This document shows positions 9,370-18,055 of a stretch of 30,464 nt of DNA, piece by piece. This DNA is from Methylotenera_A sp046594885 (GTDB lineage: Bacteria > Pseudomonadota > Gammaproteobacteria > Burkholderiales > Methylophilaceae), in the NCBI GenBank assembly GCA_046594885.1, contig JBKJRD010000025.1:1-30464 (forward strand), written 5' to 3'. How positions within the stretch are numbered: position 1 is the first letter of the stretch; each line of letters begins with the position of its first letter. Under the pieces are notes generated by a model. It had not been told where the DNA came from and ran no database searches. It saw only the letters and a program-made list of their open reading frames with translations. A program made the translations under genes and the position numbers.

Positions 9370-9398
9370 TTGACATGCTTTTTTAAAAGGCGTTAAAT
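9370..9398 (+). promoter_or_regulatory. sigma-70-type promoter of the metZ leader
   Basis: The -35 box TTGACA (9370-9375) is perfect; a 17-base spacer leads to TTAAAT (9393-9398), four of six matches to the consensus -10. The predicted transcription start falls at about 9404-9406, exactly where the first arm of the leader hairpin begins. Confidence 0.7.
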
Positions 9399-9403
9399 GT
9401 AAT

Positions 9404-9526
9404 TGCGCTGATTTGAGTGGCCAACTTTAAACAAAGCCTTACTCAGCTTGCGAGCGCATAATAAATTCTGCTAAAGCGAGAGCCAAAACCCGTTTTAGCT
9501 TATTCTTTAGCTAACACGGGTTTTTT
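9404..9526 (+). ncRNA. structured leader or small RNA upstream of metZ
   Basis: The predicted transcript is about 123 bases and bounded by a promoter and a terminator. Its first part folds into a long interrupted hairpin: TGCGCT (9404-9409) with AGCGCA (9453-9458), TGAGT (9414-9418) with ACTCA (9441-9445), GGC (9419-9421) with GCC (9436-9438) and TTT (9426-9428) with AAA (9433-9435), closing on AAAC. GCTAAA at 9470-9475 can pair with TTTAGC at 9494-9499 inside the terminator's left arm, which would act as an antiterminator. No ATG-started leader peptide is present. The arrangement suggests a cis-acting attenuator or riboswitch of metZ, or a free small RNA. I do not recognise a known RNA family. 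Confidence 0.6.
9485..9526 (+). terminator. strong Rho-independent terminator ahead of metZ
   Basis: The arms 9485-9500 and 9509-9524 form a 16-bp stem with one mismatch around an 8-base loop, followed by T residues (AAAACCCGT opposite ACGGGTTTT at the base). It ends only 30 bases before the metZ start and well beyond purF (143 bases after its stop). It could end purF transcription, the leader RNA, or both. Confidence 0.9.
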
Positions 9527-9556
9527 AACGCCCATATACTGAAGTGATTTGCCATT

Positions 9557-10738
9557 ATGACGACTAATAAAACCTATCATCCCGAGACATTAAGTGTGCG
9601 CGCAGGCACCGAAACAACTGAGTTCGGTGAAAACTCTGAAGCTTTATTTCTAAATTCAAGCTTTAAATTTAAAAATTCAGCACAAGCCGCAGCGCGTTTC
9701 GGCGGCACAGAGCCTGGCAATATTTACTCCAGGTTTACCAACCCAACGGTCACCATGTTCCAAAACAAACTGGCCGCACTAGAAGGTGCTGAGCAGTGCG
9801 TGGCAACATCGAGTGGTATGTCAGCTATTTTGGCCTGTGTGATGGGCTTATGCAGTGCTGGCGACCATGTTATTGCTTCACGCAGTATTTTTGGCACTAG
9901 CGTGCAATTGTTCGGCAATATACTCAAACGCTGGGGTTTAGAAGTCACTTTTGTATCGCTGACCAATCCATCTGAGTGGCAAGCAGCAATCACCCCTAAA
10001 ACCAAATTGTTTTTTGTTGAAACGCCATCCAATCCACTGACTGAAGTATGTGATATTCATGCTTTAGCCGATATTGCACATCAAGCCGGCGCTTATTTGG
10101 TAGTGGATAATTGTTTTTGCACGCCAGCGATTCAAAAACCATTGGTTTTAGGTGCGGATATCATTATCCATTCTGCGACTAAATATATTGACGGGCAAGG
10201 TAGATGTTTAGGTGGCGCTGTGCTTGGCAACAAAGCCTTGATGGAGCCGGTATATGGTTTTTTGCGTACCGCGGGGGTTACCATGAGCGCTTTTAATGCA
10301 TGGGTTTTTTTAAAAGGATTAGAAACGCTGCATATTCGTATGCAAGCACACGCGCAAAAAGCCTTGGCATTAGCCACTTGGTTAGAAGCACAACCGCAAG
10401 TTGCGCGTGTTTATTATCCTGGCTTGGCTTCGCATCCACAGCACGCTTTAGCCATGAAGCAACAACTAAATGGCGGTGGAATTGTCAGTTTTGAAGTGAA
10501 GCCTAAGCCAAACCAATCATCGACAGAGGCAGCTTGGGCGCTAATTGATGCAACAGAGCTGATTTCGATTACCGCTAATCTGGGCGATGCGAAAAGCACC
10601 ATCACGCATCCTGCTACCACCACGCACAGCCGCATCTCAGCAGAAGCCAGGCTTGAGTCTGGGATCAAAGACAACTTAGTCAGAATTGCGGTTGGTTTAG
10701 AGCATGTAGAAGATTTGCAAGCGGATTTGCATTTTTAA
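9557..10738 (+). CDS. metZ: O-succinylhomoserine sulfhydrylase
   Basis: MetZ joins O-succinylhomoserine with sulfide to give homocysteine, the direct sulfhydrylation route to methionine, using PLP. The 393-residue protein belongs to the Cys/Met metabolism PLP family: YSRFTNPTV near residue 58, the substrate loop ETPSNP (155-160), D184 in VVDN under the pyridine nitrogen, the Schiff-base lysine K209 in HSATKYIDGQGR, and the C-terminal SLG-like stretch NLGDAKSTITHPATTTHS. The purF-metZ neighbourhood is the usual one for metZ in proteobacteria, which favours this call over cystathionine gamma-synthase. There is little room for a private promoter between the terminator and the start codon, so expression probably depends on readthrough. 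Confidence 0.92.
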   Translation: MTTNKTYHPETLSVRAGTETTEFGENSEALFLNSSFKFKNSAQAAARFGGTEPGNIYSRFTNPTVTMFQNKLAALEGAEQCVATSSGMSAILACVMGLCSAGDHVIASRSIFGTSVQLFGNILKRWGLEVTFVSLTNPSEWQAAITPKTKLFFVETPSNPLTEVCDIHALADIAHQAGAYLVVDNCFCTPAIQKPLVLGADIIIHSATKYIDGQGRCLGGAVLGNKALMEPVYGFLRTAGVTMSAFNAWVFLKGLETLHIRMQAHAQKALALATWLEAQPQVARVYYPGLASHPQHALAMKQQLNGGGIVSFEVKPKPNQSSTEAAWALIDATELISITANLGDAKSTITHPATTTHSRISAEARLESGIKDNLVRIAVGLEHVEDLQADLHF

Positions 10739-10940
10739 GTGTTTTTAATGGTTAAGTTTTAAAAGTTAACCAGTTAAATTAAGTCAAAATAAAATAGCAC
10801 GGCCTAAGCTGTGATTTGAATAACCATCAATTTAGTTTTGCCGATTGATTATCTGCAGTTTATCACTGCGTTCATGATTGTTTTGATGTCTTGCAAGCGT
10901 TTTGTATGCAGAATAAGACTGTAAAAACGCTGCTTAAACG

Positions 10941-10949
10941 TGTTAAAAT
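10941..10949 (+). promoter_or_regulatory. possible extended -10 promoter of gyrA
   Basis: The sequence TGTTAAAAT fits the extended -10 pattern TGnTATAAT with one mismatch, and would start transcription near 10956 with a leader of about 63 bases. No good -35 box is seen at the right distance. The rest of the 280-base interval between metZ and gyrA shows only a 22-base inverted repeat at 10750-10771 without a T-run. Confidence 0.35.
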
Positions 10950-11018
10950 CAAGGCATTAAAAATTAAAAGCAGCCATCAGTTGGCAATGATAAAAAAGCT
11001 TAATTCACGGAAAATCTA

Positions 11019-13589
11019 ATGGATCAATTCGCTAAAGAAACCCTACCAATCAGTTTAGAAGATGAAATGCGCAGGTCGTATTTGGATTACGCGATGAGCG
11101 TGATTGTGGGGCGTGCCTTGCCTGATGTGCGTGATGGTTTGAAGCCCGTACATAGACGCGTTTTATTTGCCATGCACGAGCTAAGCAACGATTACAACAA
11201 GCCGTATAAAAAATCCGCCCGTATCGTGGGCGATGTCATTGGTAAGTACCATCCGCATGGTGATACTGCGGTGTATGACACCATTGTGCGCATGGCGCAA
11301 GATTTTAGCTTGCGCTATATGTTGGTTGATGGCCAAGGTAACTTTGGCTCTGTAGACGGCGATAATGCGGCGGCGATGCGCTACACCGAAATTCGCATGT
11401 CAAAAATCGCCCATGAGTTATTGGCAGATATTGACAAAGAAACCGTTGATTTTGGCCCTAACTATGATGGCAGTGAGCATGAGCCACTGATTATGCCAGC
11501 ACGAATCCCTAACCTGCTGATCAATGGCAGTTCTGGTATTGCAGTGGGCATGGCGACTAATATTCCGCCACATAATATTAATGAAGTATTAGATGCCTGT
11601 TTTGCGTTGTTAAAAAACCCTGAATTGGGCATTGAAGAACTCATCGAATTAGTTCCTGCACCAGATTTCCCAACTGCAGGTATTATTTACGGTACGGTTG
11701 GCGTTAAAGAAGGCTATCGCACAGGTCGTGGCCGCGTGGTGATGCGCGGGCGTACGCATGTGGAAGATATGGATAAAAGCGGCGGTCGTCAAATGCTAAT
11801 TGTCGATGAGTTGCCCTATCAAGTTAACAAGAAAACCTTCGTTGAAAAAATCGCCGAATTAGTCAACGAGAAAAAAATAGAAGGTATTTCAGATTTGCGC
11901 GACGAGTCTGATAAATCGGGCATGCGCGTGGTGATTGAGTTAAAACGCGGTGAAATTGCTGAAGTAGTGTTGAATAATTTATACAAACAAACACAGTTGC
12001 AAGATACGTTCGGTATGAATATGGTGGCCTTGCTAGATGGTCAGCCACGTTTGCTAAACTTGAAACAAATGTTAGAGGCGTTTTTACGTCATCGGCGCGA
12101 AGTGATTACGCGCCGCACGGTATTTGAGTTGAAAAAAGCGCGCGCACGCGGACATATTTTAGAGGGTTTAGCCGTAGCGTTAGCCAATGTTGACGAAATG
12201 ATTGCGTTAATTAAAGCCGCACCAACGCCACCAGAAGCCAAAATTGATTTAATGGCGAAAGTGTGGAGTTCGCCTGTGGTGGAAGAAATGCTCAAACGTG
12301 CTGCGATGGAAGCTTCTCGACCTGAAGGCTTATCTGTAGATTTTGGTTTAACGCCAAATGGCTACAAATTAAGTGATATTCAAGCCCAAGAAATTCTGCA
12401 AATGCGTTTGCAACGCTTAACTGGCTTGGAGCAAGATAAAGTAGTCAGCGAGTACAAAGAGGTAATGGATGTGATTGCTGACTTATTAAATATTCTAGCT
12501 AATGCGCCACGCGTAACCACCATGATTAGCGACGAGTTAACCGAAATTCGCAAGCAATTTGGCGATAAACGCCGTAGTGAAATTGTGGTGAATGCACAAG
12601 ATTTAAACTTGGAAGATTTAATCACGCCACAAGATGTGGTGGTCACTTTATCGCACACTGGATATGTAAAATCGCAACCTTTAGACGAATATCGCGCGCA
12701 ACGTCGCGGTGGTCGTGGCAAAACAGCAGCACCGACTAAAGAAGATGATTTCATCGACAAAATGTTTGTGGCAAACACGCATGATTACATTCTATGCTTC
12801 TCAAGCCGTGGCCGTGTGTATTGGTTAAAAGTGTATGAAGTGCCACAAGGCAGTCGTATTGGACGTGGCAAGCCGATTGTGAATCTGTTCCCGCTTGAAG
12901 AGGGTGAAAAAATCAATGCGATTTTAGCGGTAAAAGAATTTGACGAAAATCACTTTATTTTTATGGCAACTGCGCAAGGCACGGTGAAGAAAACCGCATT
13001 GAGCGAATTCGCTAATCCACGTAAATCTGGCATTATCGCCATTAATTTAGATGATGATGACTACTTGATTGGGGCAGAAATCACCAATGGTGCCAACGAT
13101 ATTGTACTAGTTTCTAACGGTGGTAAAGCGGTGTGGTTTAGCGAAAATGATGAAAAAAATGGTGTGCGTGCCATGGGCAGAGCGACGCGCGGCGTACGCG
13201 GCATGAAGTTAGCCGCTAAACAACAAGTATTGTCACTATTAATTGCTGATAGTGATCAGCAAACGGTGTTGGTTGCTACAGAAAATGGTTATGGTAAACG
13301 CACTGTGCTGGCTGATTTCCGTCATTCTGGACGCGGTACGCAAGGTGTGAAAGCGATTGCAATTAGCGAGCGCAATGGTTTGGTGGTCGCGGCTAAATTG
13401 GTGAATGAAGATGATGAAATCATGCTCATTACCACAGGTGGTGTATTAATTCGTACCCGTGTTAAAGAAATCCGCGATATGGGTCGTGTTGCGCAGGGCG
13501 TTACGCTGATTAATTTGGGCGAGGGTGAAAAATTATCTGGTCTAGAGAAGATTGTTGAAACAGATGAAGAGTTGCCAGCAGAAGATTAG
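11019..13589 (+). CDS. gyrA: DNA gyrase subunit A
   Basis: GyrA cuts and rejoins DNA in the A2B2 gyrase that introduces negative supercoils. The 856-residue protein has the catalytic tyrosine Y122 in AAAMRYTEIRMS, the quinolone-determining region with T83 and D87 in HPHGDTAVYD, the NGSSGIAVGMATNIPPHN segment and, in the C-terminal DNA-wrapping beta-pinwheel, the GyrA box QRRGGRGK at 561-568. The C-terminus is acidic, as is common. E. coli has serine at 83; threonine is the natural residue in several proteobacteria, so this need not mean resistance. It heads the gyrA-serC-pheA-hisC block. Confidence 0.98.
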   Translation: MDQFAKETLPISLEDEMRRSYLDYAMSVIVGRALPDVRDGLKPVHRRVLFAMHELSNDYNKPYKKSARIVGDVIGKYHPHGDTAVYDTIVRMAQDFSLRYMLVDGQGNFGSVDGDNAAAMRYTEIRMSKIAHELLADIDKETVDFGPNYDGSEHEPLIMPARIPNLLINGSSGIAVGMATNIPPHNINEVLDACFALLKNPELGIEELIELVPAPDFPTAGIIYGTVGVKEGYRTGRGRVVMRGRTHVEDMDKSGGRQMLIVDELPYQVNKKTFVEKIAELVNEKKIEGISDLRDESDKSGMRVVIELKRGEIAEVVLNNLYKQTQLQDTFGMNMVALLDGQPRLLNLKQMLEAFLRHRREVITRRTVFELKKARARGHILEGLAVALANVDEMIALIKAAPTPPEAKIDLMAKVWSSPVVEEMLKRAAMEASRPEGLSVDFGLTPNGYKLSDIQAQEILQMRLQRLTGLEQDKVVSEYKEVMDVIADLLNILANAPRVTTMISDELTEIRKQFGDKRRSEIVVNAQDLNLEDLITPQDVVVTLSHTGYVKSQPLDEYRAQRRGGRGKTAAPTKEDDFIDKMFVANTHDYILCFSSRGRVYWLKVYEVPQGSRIGRGKPIVNLFPLEEGEKINAILAVKEFDENHFIFMATAQGTVKKTALSEFANPRKSGIIAINLDDDDYLIGAEITNGANDIVLVSNGGKAVWFSENDEKNGVRAMGRATRGVRGMKLAAKQQVLSLLIADSDQQTVLVATENGYGKRTVLADFRHSGRGTQGVKAIAISERNGLVVAAKLVNEDDEIMLITTGGVLIRTRVKEIRDMGRVAQGVTLINLGEGEKLSGLEKIVETDEELPAED

Positions 13590-13617
13590 GCTTGTAACTT
13601 AACCCATTTTATAAGCC
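13589..13617 (+). other. hairpin spanning the gyrA stop and serC leader
   Basis: The arms 13589-13597 and 13609-13617 pair over nine bases (one G-T wobble) around an 11-base loop. The stem starts at the last base of the gyrA stop codon and ends four bases before the serC ATG. There is no T-run after it, so it is not a terminator. In the mRNA it would cover the place where a serC ribosome binding site should be. Confidence 0.5.
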
Positions 13618-13621
13618 AAAA

Positions 13622-14695
13622 ATGAAAAAAATTTATAATTTTTCTGCAGGCCCCGCAGTGTTGCCAAAGTCTGTGCTTGAGCGTGCGCAAACAGAGATGT
13701 TAGATTGGCATGGCAGCGGCATGTCTGTGATGGAAATGTCGCACCGCGGTAAAGAATTCACTAGCATTTTAGAAAAAACAGAGGCTGACTTACGCACTTT
13801 ATTAGCGATTCCAAGCAATTATAAAGTGTTGTTTTTGCAGGGTGGCGCGATTGCAGAAAATGCGATGATTCCACTGAATTTGCTTAACGGTAAAAGTGCA
13901 GATTATGCCATTACTGGCGCTTGGAGTAAGCGTAGTGTTGAAGATGCGCGTGCTTTCGGTACAATTGATATTGTAGCCAATGCTGAACTTGAAGGCTTTA
14001 AACATGTACCAGGCTTTTCAAGCTGGCAATTAAATAAAAATGCCGCTTATGTGCATATTTGCACCAACGAAACCATTCATGGTGTTGAGTTTGATGGCAT
14101 TCCTAATACGGGTGAAGTGCCGATTGTTGCCGATATGTCATCGCATATTTTATCGCGCGTAATAGATGTCAGTCAGTATGGTGTGATCTACGCAGGGGCG
14201 CAAAAAAATATTGGCCCCGCAGGTTTATGTATCATCATTGTGCGCGAAGATTTATTAGACAGTGCCAGTAAATTCACGCCAGCGGTATTTAACTGGAAAA
14301 TGCAATCCGATAACCAAAGTATGATTAACACGCCGCCCACTTATAGCATTTATATTGCAGGTTTAGTGTTTGAATGGCTATTAGCGCAAGGTGGCGTGGC
14401 GGCGATTGAGCAGAAAAACAGGGCTAAAGCCAAGCTTTTTTATGAATATGTTGATCATAGTGATTTTTACAGCAACAATATTGCGCTTAATAATCGTTCG
14501 CGCATGAATATTCCATTTAGATTGCGCGATGAACACTTAAACGATGCTTTTTTAAAAGGCGCTGAAGCACAAGGCTTAATGCAATTAAAAGGCCATCGTA
14601 TCGTTGGTGGCATGCGCGCTAGCATCTATAACGCGATGCCAATCGAAGGGGTGCAAGCATTAATCGATTATATGCAACAATTTGAACGTGTATAA
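13622..14695 (+). CDS. serC: phosphoserine aminotransferase
   Basis: SerC transaminates 3-phosphohydroxypyruvate to phosphoserine in serine synthesis and also takes part in vitamin B6 synthesis. The 357-residue class V aminotransferase begins YNFSAGPAVLPKSV, has HRGKEF, FLQGGA, ADMSSH and the PLP lysine K195 in YAGAQKNIGPAG, and ends with VGGMRASIYNAMP. It follows gyrA after 32 bases that contain a hairpin and no clear ribosome binding site, and precedes pheA by 35 bases. Confidence 0.97.
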   Translation: MKKIYNFSAGPAVLPKSVLERAQTEMLDWHGSGMSVMEMSHRGKEFTSILEKTEADLRTLLAIPSNYKVLFLQGGAIAENAMIPLNLLNGKSADYAITGAWSKRSVEDARAFGTIDIVANAELEGFKHVPGFSSWQLNKNAAYVHICTNETIHGVEFDGIPNTGEVPIVADMSSHILSRVIDVSQYGVIYAGAQKNIGPAGLCIIIVREDLLDSASKFTPAVFNWKMQSDNQSMINTPPTYSIYIAGLVFEWLLAQGGVAAIEQKNRAKAKLFYEYVDHSDFYSNNIALNNRSRMNIPFRLRDEHLNDAFLKGAEAQGLMQLKGHRIVGGMRASIYNAMPIEGVQALIDYMQQFERV

Positions 14696-14730
14696 ATAGT
14701 TAAAACATTTTTTAAATCTATACCTTAAGC

Positions 14731-15813
14731 ATGAGCGAACAGTTAAAACAACACAGAGACCAAATTGACGCTATTGATGAGCAAATTCTAAAGCTTGTTA
14801 ATGAGCGTGCATCGCTTGCGCGTGCTATTGGCAGCTTAAAAGATGATGGTGTGATCTATCGCCCAGAGCGCGAAGCACAAGTGCTACGCCGTTTGCAAGC
14901 CAATAACCAAGGCCCGCTATCTGCAGAGGCAATCAGCCATATTTTTCGTGGTGTCATGTCTAATTGTCGCGCTTTAGAAAAAGAACTTTCAATCGCATTT
15001 TTAGGGCCATTGGGTACTTACAGTGAAGAAGCTGCGCTAAAACAATTTGGCTTAGGCCGTAGCGCAGTTGTTTGTGCCAGCATTGACGAGGTATTTCGTA
15101 CATTAGAGGCACAGCAGGCTGATTATGGCGTGGTACCTGTAGAAAATTCAACAGAGGGCGCAGTTGGCTTAACACTAGATTTATTACTAGCCAGCCCATT
15201 AAAGATTTGTGGCGAAATTACTTTGCCCATTCATCACTGCTTGCTTTCTAAACAAACTGATATCAGCCAGATTTCGCATGTGTTTTCGCATAGCCAATCA
15301 TTATCACAATGTCATGAGTGGCTGAATAAAACATTGCCGCGGGCGCAACGCGAGCCAGTGACTAGCAACGCATTTGCCGCGCAGATGATGCATGATTTGG
15401 TTTCTACTGAGCATACTTTTGCGGCAGCGATTGCCAGCAAACGTGCGGCAGAACTGTTTAATTTAAATGTGTTAGCCGAAAACATTGAAGACGACCCACA
15501 AAATACTACGCGTTTTTTAGTGTTAAGTCGGCATGAAGTAGCATCTTCAGGACATGATAAAACTTCGGTTGTGATGACCACACAAAACAAGCCAGGTGCG
15601 ATGTTGCAACTACTGGAGCCGTTGTCTCGGCACGGTGTTAGCATGACCAAATTTGAATCGCGCCCCTCTAAACAGGGGATGTGGGATTATGTCTTTTTCG
15701 TAGATATTGAAGGTCACCAAACAGATGCAAAAGTTAAAGCCGCTTTGCATGATTGCAAATTACGCGCATCTTTCCTTAAGGTGCTGGGTTCTTATCCAGT
15801 GGCAGTCGTTTAA
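14731..15813 (+). CDS. pheA: bifunctional chorismate mutase / prephenate dehydratase (P-protein)
   Basis: PheA turns chorismate into prephenate and then phenylpyruvate for phenylalanine. Three domains are visible in 360 residues: an AroQ-type chorismate mutase (about 1-88, with R9DQIDAIDEQIL and later YRPEREAQV), the dehydratase (from IAFLGPLGTYSEEAA near 88 to the catalytic TRF motif at 260-262) and an ACT domain (about 278-358) with the phenylalanine-binding ESRP at 309-312. The ACT domain predicts feedback inhibition by phenylalanine. No leader peptide for attenuation is visible ahead of the gene. Confidence 0.97.
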   Translation: MSEQLKQHRDQIDAIDEQILKLVNERASLARAIGSLKDDGVIYRPEREAQVLRRLQANNQGPLSAEAISHIFRGVMSNCRALEKELSIAFLGPLGTYSEEAALKQFGLGRSAVVCASIDEVFRTLEAQQADYGVVPVENSTEGAVGLTLDLLLASPLKICGEITLPIHHCLLSKQTDISQISHVFSHSQSLSQCHEWLNKTLPRAQREPVTSNAFAAQMMHDLVSTEHTFAAAIASKRAAELFNLNVLAENIEDDPQNTTRFLVLSRHEVASSGHDKTSVVMTTQNKPGAMLQLLEPLSRHGVSMTKFESRPSKQGMWDYVFFVDIEGHQTDAKVKAALHDCKLRASFLKVLGSYPVAVV

Positions 15814-15837
15814 GTTGGTTTATTTTAGGTTTCATGT

Positions 15838-16953
15838 ATGCAAACTTCCGATGTCAATTTAGCCGAATTAGCGCCTGATTATGTGCGTGCGATCGCGCCA
15901 TATCAAGGTGGAAAGCCGATAGCAGAGCTTGCGCGCGAAATGGGCTTAAATGAGGCGGACATTGTTAAGCTCGCTTCTAATGAAAACCCTTTAGGTATCA
16001 GCCCAAAAGCACAAATGGCGATTGAAGATGCGATTGCAGATATTGCGCGTTATCCCGATGGCAATAGTTTTGCTTTGCGTGATGTGGTGAGCAAGAAATT
16101 TAATGTCTCACATAAGCAGATTGTATTTGGCAATGGATCAAACGATATTTTAGAGCTATGCGCGCGGGCGTTTTTGCGCACAGGCTGTGAGGCTATTTAT
16201 TCGCAACACGCTTTTGCGGTTTATCCTTTGGTAACGATGGCGGTTGGCGCTGCTGGCGTGGTAATTCCTGCTAAAAATTATGCACATGATTTAAAAGCTT
16301 TTGCTCATGCTATTACCCCCAAAACACGTTTAATCTTTATCGCCAATCCTAATAATCCGACTGGTACTTTGATAGATAAAAGTGAGTTAAAAGCCTTTTT
16401 AAATCAAGTGCCTAACCATGTTTTAGTTGTATTAGACGAAGCGTATGATGAGTATTTGGGGACGACAGAAAAATCTGAGGCAATTGAATGGTTAAGTACA
16501 TTTAATAACTTGATTATTTCACGCACCTTTTCAAAAGCTTATGGTCTAGCTGGCTTGCGCATTGGTTTTGGCTTGATGCATGCGAGCATTGCGGATACGT
16601 TAAACCGTGTACGCCAGCCATTTAATGTGAACAGTATTGCGCAGGCAGCGGCCATTGCATCGCTCAATGACGATGATTTTGTCGCGCGCAGTTATGCGTT
16701 AAATCAAGCGGGCATGTTGCAATTAACACAAGGCTTTCATCAGCTAGGCTTAGCATTTATTGCTTCGCACGCTAATTTTGTGAGCTTTAAAGTTGCTGAT
16801 GCGGCTAATGTTAACCAGCAATTGCTTAAGAATGGTGTGATTGTGCGACCCATTGCCAATTACGAAATGCCTGATTATTTGCGGGTGAGTATTGGGTTAT
16901 TTAGCGAAAACGCAAGATTTTTAACAGTATTACAACAGATTGTCAAAAAATGA
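15838..16953 (+). CDS. hisC: histidinol-phosphate aminotransferase
   Basis: HisC transfers an amino group to imidazole acetol phosphate in histidine synthesis, and copies in this position often also serve aromatic amino acid transamination. The 371-residue fold-type I protein has KLASNENPLG (41-50), the cofactor stretch FIANPNNPTG, LDEAYDEY, the Schiff-base lysine K233 in RTFSKAYGLAGLRIG and RVSIG near the end. Its location between pheA and a DAHP synthase gene, away from other his genes, points to an aromatic or dual role (the HisC2 situation). Its stop overlaps the next start by four bases (ATGA). Confidence 0.93.
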   Translation: MQTSDVNLAELAPDYVRAIAPYQGGKPIAELAREMGLNEADIVKLASNENPLGISPKAQMAIEDAIADIARYPDGNSFALRDVVSKKFNVSHKQIVFGNGSNDILELCARAFLRTGCEAIYSQHAFAVYPLVTMAVGAAGVVIPAKNYAHDLKAFAHAITPKTRLIFIANPNNPTGTLIDKSELKAFLNQVPNHVLVVLDEAYDEYLGTTEKSEAIEWLSTFNNLIISRTFSKAYGLAGLRIGFGLMHASIADTLNRVRQPFNVNSIAQAAAIASLNDDDFVARSYALNQAGMLQLTQGFHQLGLAFIASHANFVSFKVADAANVNQQLLKNGVIVRPIANYEMPDYLRVSIGLFSENARFLTVLQQIVKK

Positions 16954-18050
16954 GTGAGCAAGAAAAACTACAATACGAAAAACTAGCAACAGACGATGTT
17001 CGTATTAAAGAAATAAAAGCGCTGATCACCCCATCAGCGCTATTGGCGCGCTTTAAAGAAAGTGCGGAATCCACGCACAATATTCTACAAACACGTGAAG
17101 CAATTCACCGAATATTGCATCAATCAGATGACCGACTGTTGGTAATTGTTGGGCCTTGTTCTATCCATGATGTAAACGCAGGGGTGGAGTATGCGCGCCG
17201 TTTGTTAGAAGTGCGTAAAAATCTGGCTGCAGATTTGCTCATTGTGATGCGGGTTTATTTTGAAAAACCGCGTACCACGGTTGGTTGGAAAGGCCTGATT
17301 AACGATCCGCATTTGGATGGTAGCTACCAGATTAATGCAGGCTTAGAAATTGCGCGTAAGTTTTTGCTGGATGTCAATGAGTTAGGCATGCCAGCAGGCG
17401 CTGAGTTTTTAGATACGATTACGCCACAATATACAGCGGATTTAGTCAGTTGGGGCGCGATTGGTGCGCGTACTACCGAATCGCAAGTACATCGCGAATT
17501 AGCTTCTGGCTTGTCGTGCCCAATTGGTTTTAAAAACGGCACCGATGGCAGCGTGCGCGTAGCGACAGATGCTATTAAAACAGCCGCCAGTCCACATCAT
17601 TTTTTATCGGTCACCAAAGAGGGCCAATCAGCCATTATTGCCACCACTGGCAATGAAGATTGCCATGTGATTTTGCGTGGTGGAAAAGCGCCTAATTATG
17701 ATGCAACGAGTGTTAATGCAGCCTGTAATCAATTGGCCGAGGTAGGGCTTGCGCCAAGACTGATGATTGATTGCAGTCATGCTAATAGCAGCAAGCAATA
17801 TAGCAAACAGAAAGAGGTGGCGCAGAATGTGGCCAATCAAGTTACTGCGGGTGATGCACGTATCATCGGCTTGATGCTTGAGTCACATTTAATAGAAGGT
17901 CGGCAAGATCATACGCCAGGCTGTGAATTGGTCTATGGTCAGTCAATCACAGATGCTTGTATTGGTTGGCAAGATACAATTGAGGTGCTGGAAAATTTGG
18001 CTACTGCAGTACGTAAGCGTCGTCAGCAAGCTTTTAACGAGGCATCTTGA
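16950..18050 (+). CDS. aroG: 3-deoxy-7-phosphoheptulonate synthase, class I
   Basis: This enzyme condenses phosphoenolpyruvate with erythrose 4-phosphate to DAHP, the entry to the shikimate pathway. The 366 residues match the AroF/AroG/AroH class: GPCSIHD at 68-74, the substrate segment RVYFEKPRTTVGWKGLINDP, GARTTESQVHRELASG, GFKNGTDG and the metal/substrate motif HANSSKQ at 277-283. Which amino acid feeds back on it cannot be read by eye; aroG is used as the generic symbol. The start overlaps the hisC stop by four bases, indicating coupling. Confidence 0.94.
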   Translation: MSEQEKLQYEKLATDDVRIKEIKALITPSALLARFKESAESTHNILQTREAIHRILHQSDDRLLVIVGPCSIHDVNAGVEYARRLLEVRKNLAADLLIVMRVYFEKPRTTVGWKGLINDPHLDGSYQINAGLEIARKFLLDVNELGMPAGAEFLDTITPQYTADLVSWGAIGARTTESQVHRELASGLSCPIGFKNGTDGSVRVATDAIKTAASPHHFLSVTKEGQSAIIATTGNEDCHVILRGGKAPNYDATSVNAACNQLAEVGLAPRLMIDCSHANSSKQYSKQKEVAQNVANQVTAGDARIIGLMLESHLIEGRQDHTPGCELVYGQSITDACIGWQDTIEVLENLATAVRKRRQQAFNEAS

Positions 18051-18055
18051 TTTGC

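Noticed and set aside
9417..9461. A 14-codon GTG-started open frame inside the metZ leader, as a possible leader peptide
   Set aside because: It has no ribosome binding site and no internal methionine or cysteine codons, and its bases are taken up by the hairpin; it is most likely chance.
9404..9526. Identity of the metZ leader with SAM-II or another known SAM riboswitch
   Set aside because: SAM-II precedes metZ in alphaproteobacteria, but I cannot recognise its pseudoknot core here, so I do not name a family.
10750..10771. Inverted repeat GGTTAA...TTAACC after metZ as a terminator
   Set aside because: The stem is AT-rich with a ten-base loop and has no T-run on the 3' side.
12380..12778. 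132-codon open frame antisense to gyrA
   Set aside because: It lies wholly inside gyrA, has a serine/cysteine-rich composition typical of antisense frames and no domain.
15312..15650. 112-codon open frame antisense to pheA
   Set aside because: It is a reverse-frame shadow of the dehydratase and ACT region with no recognisable protein features.
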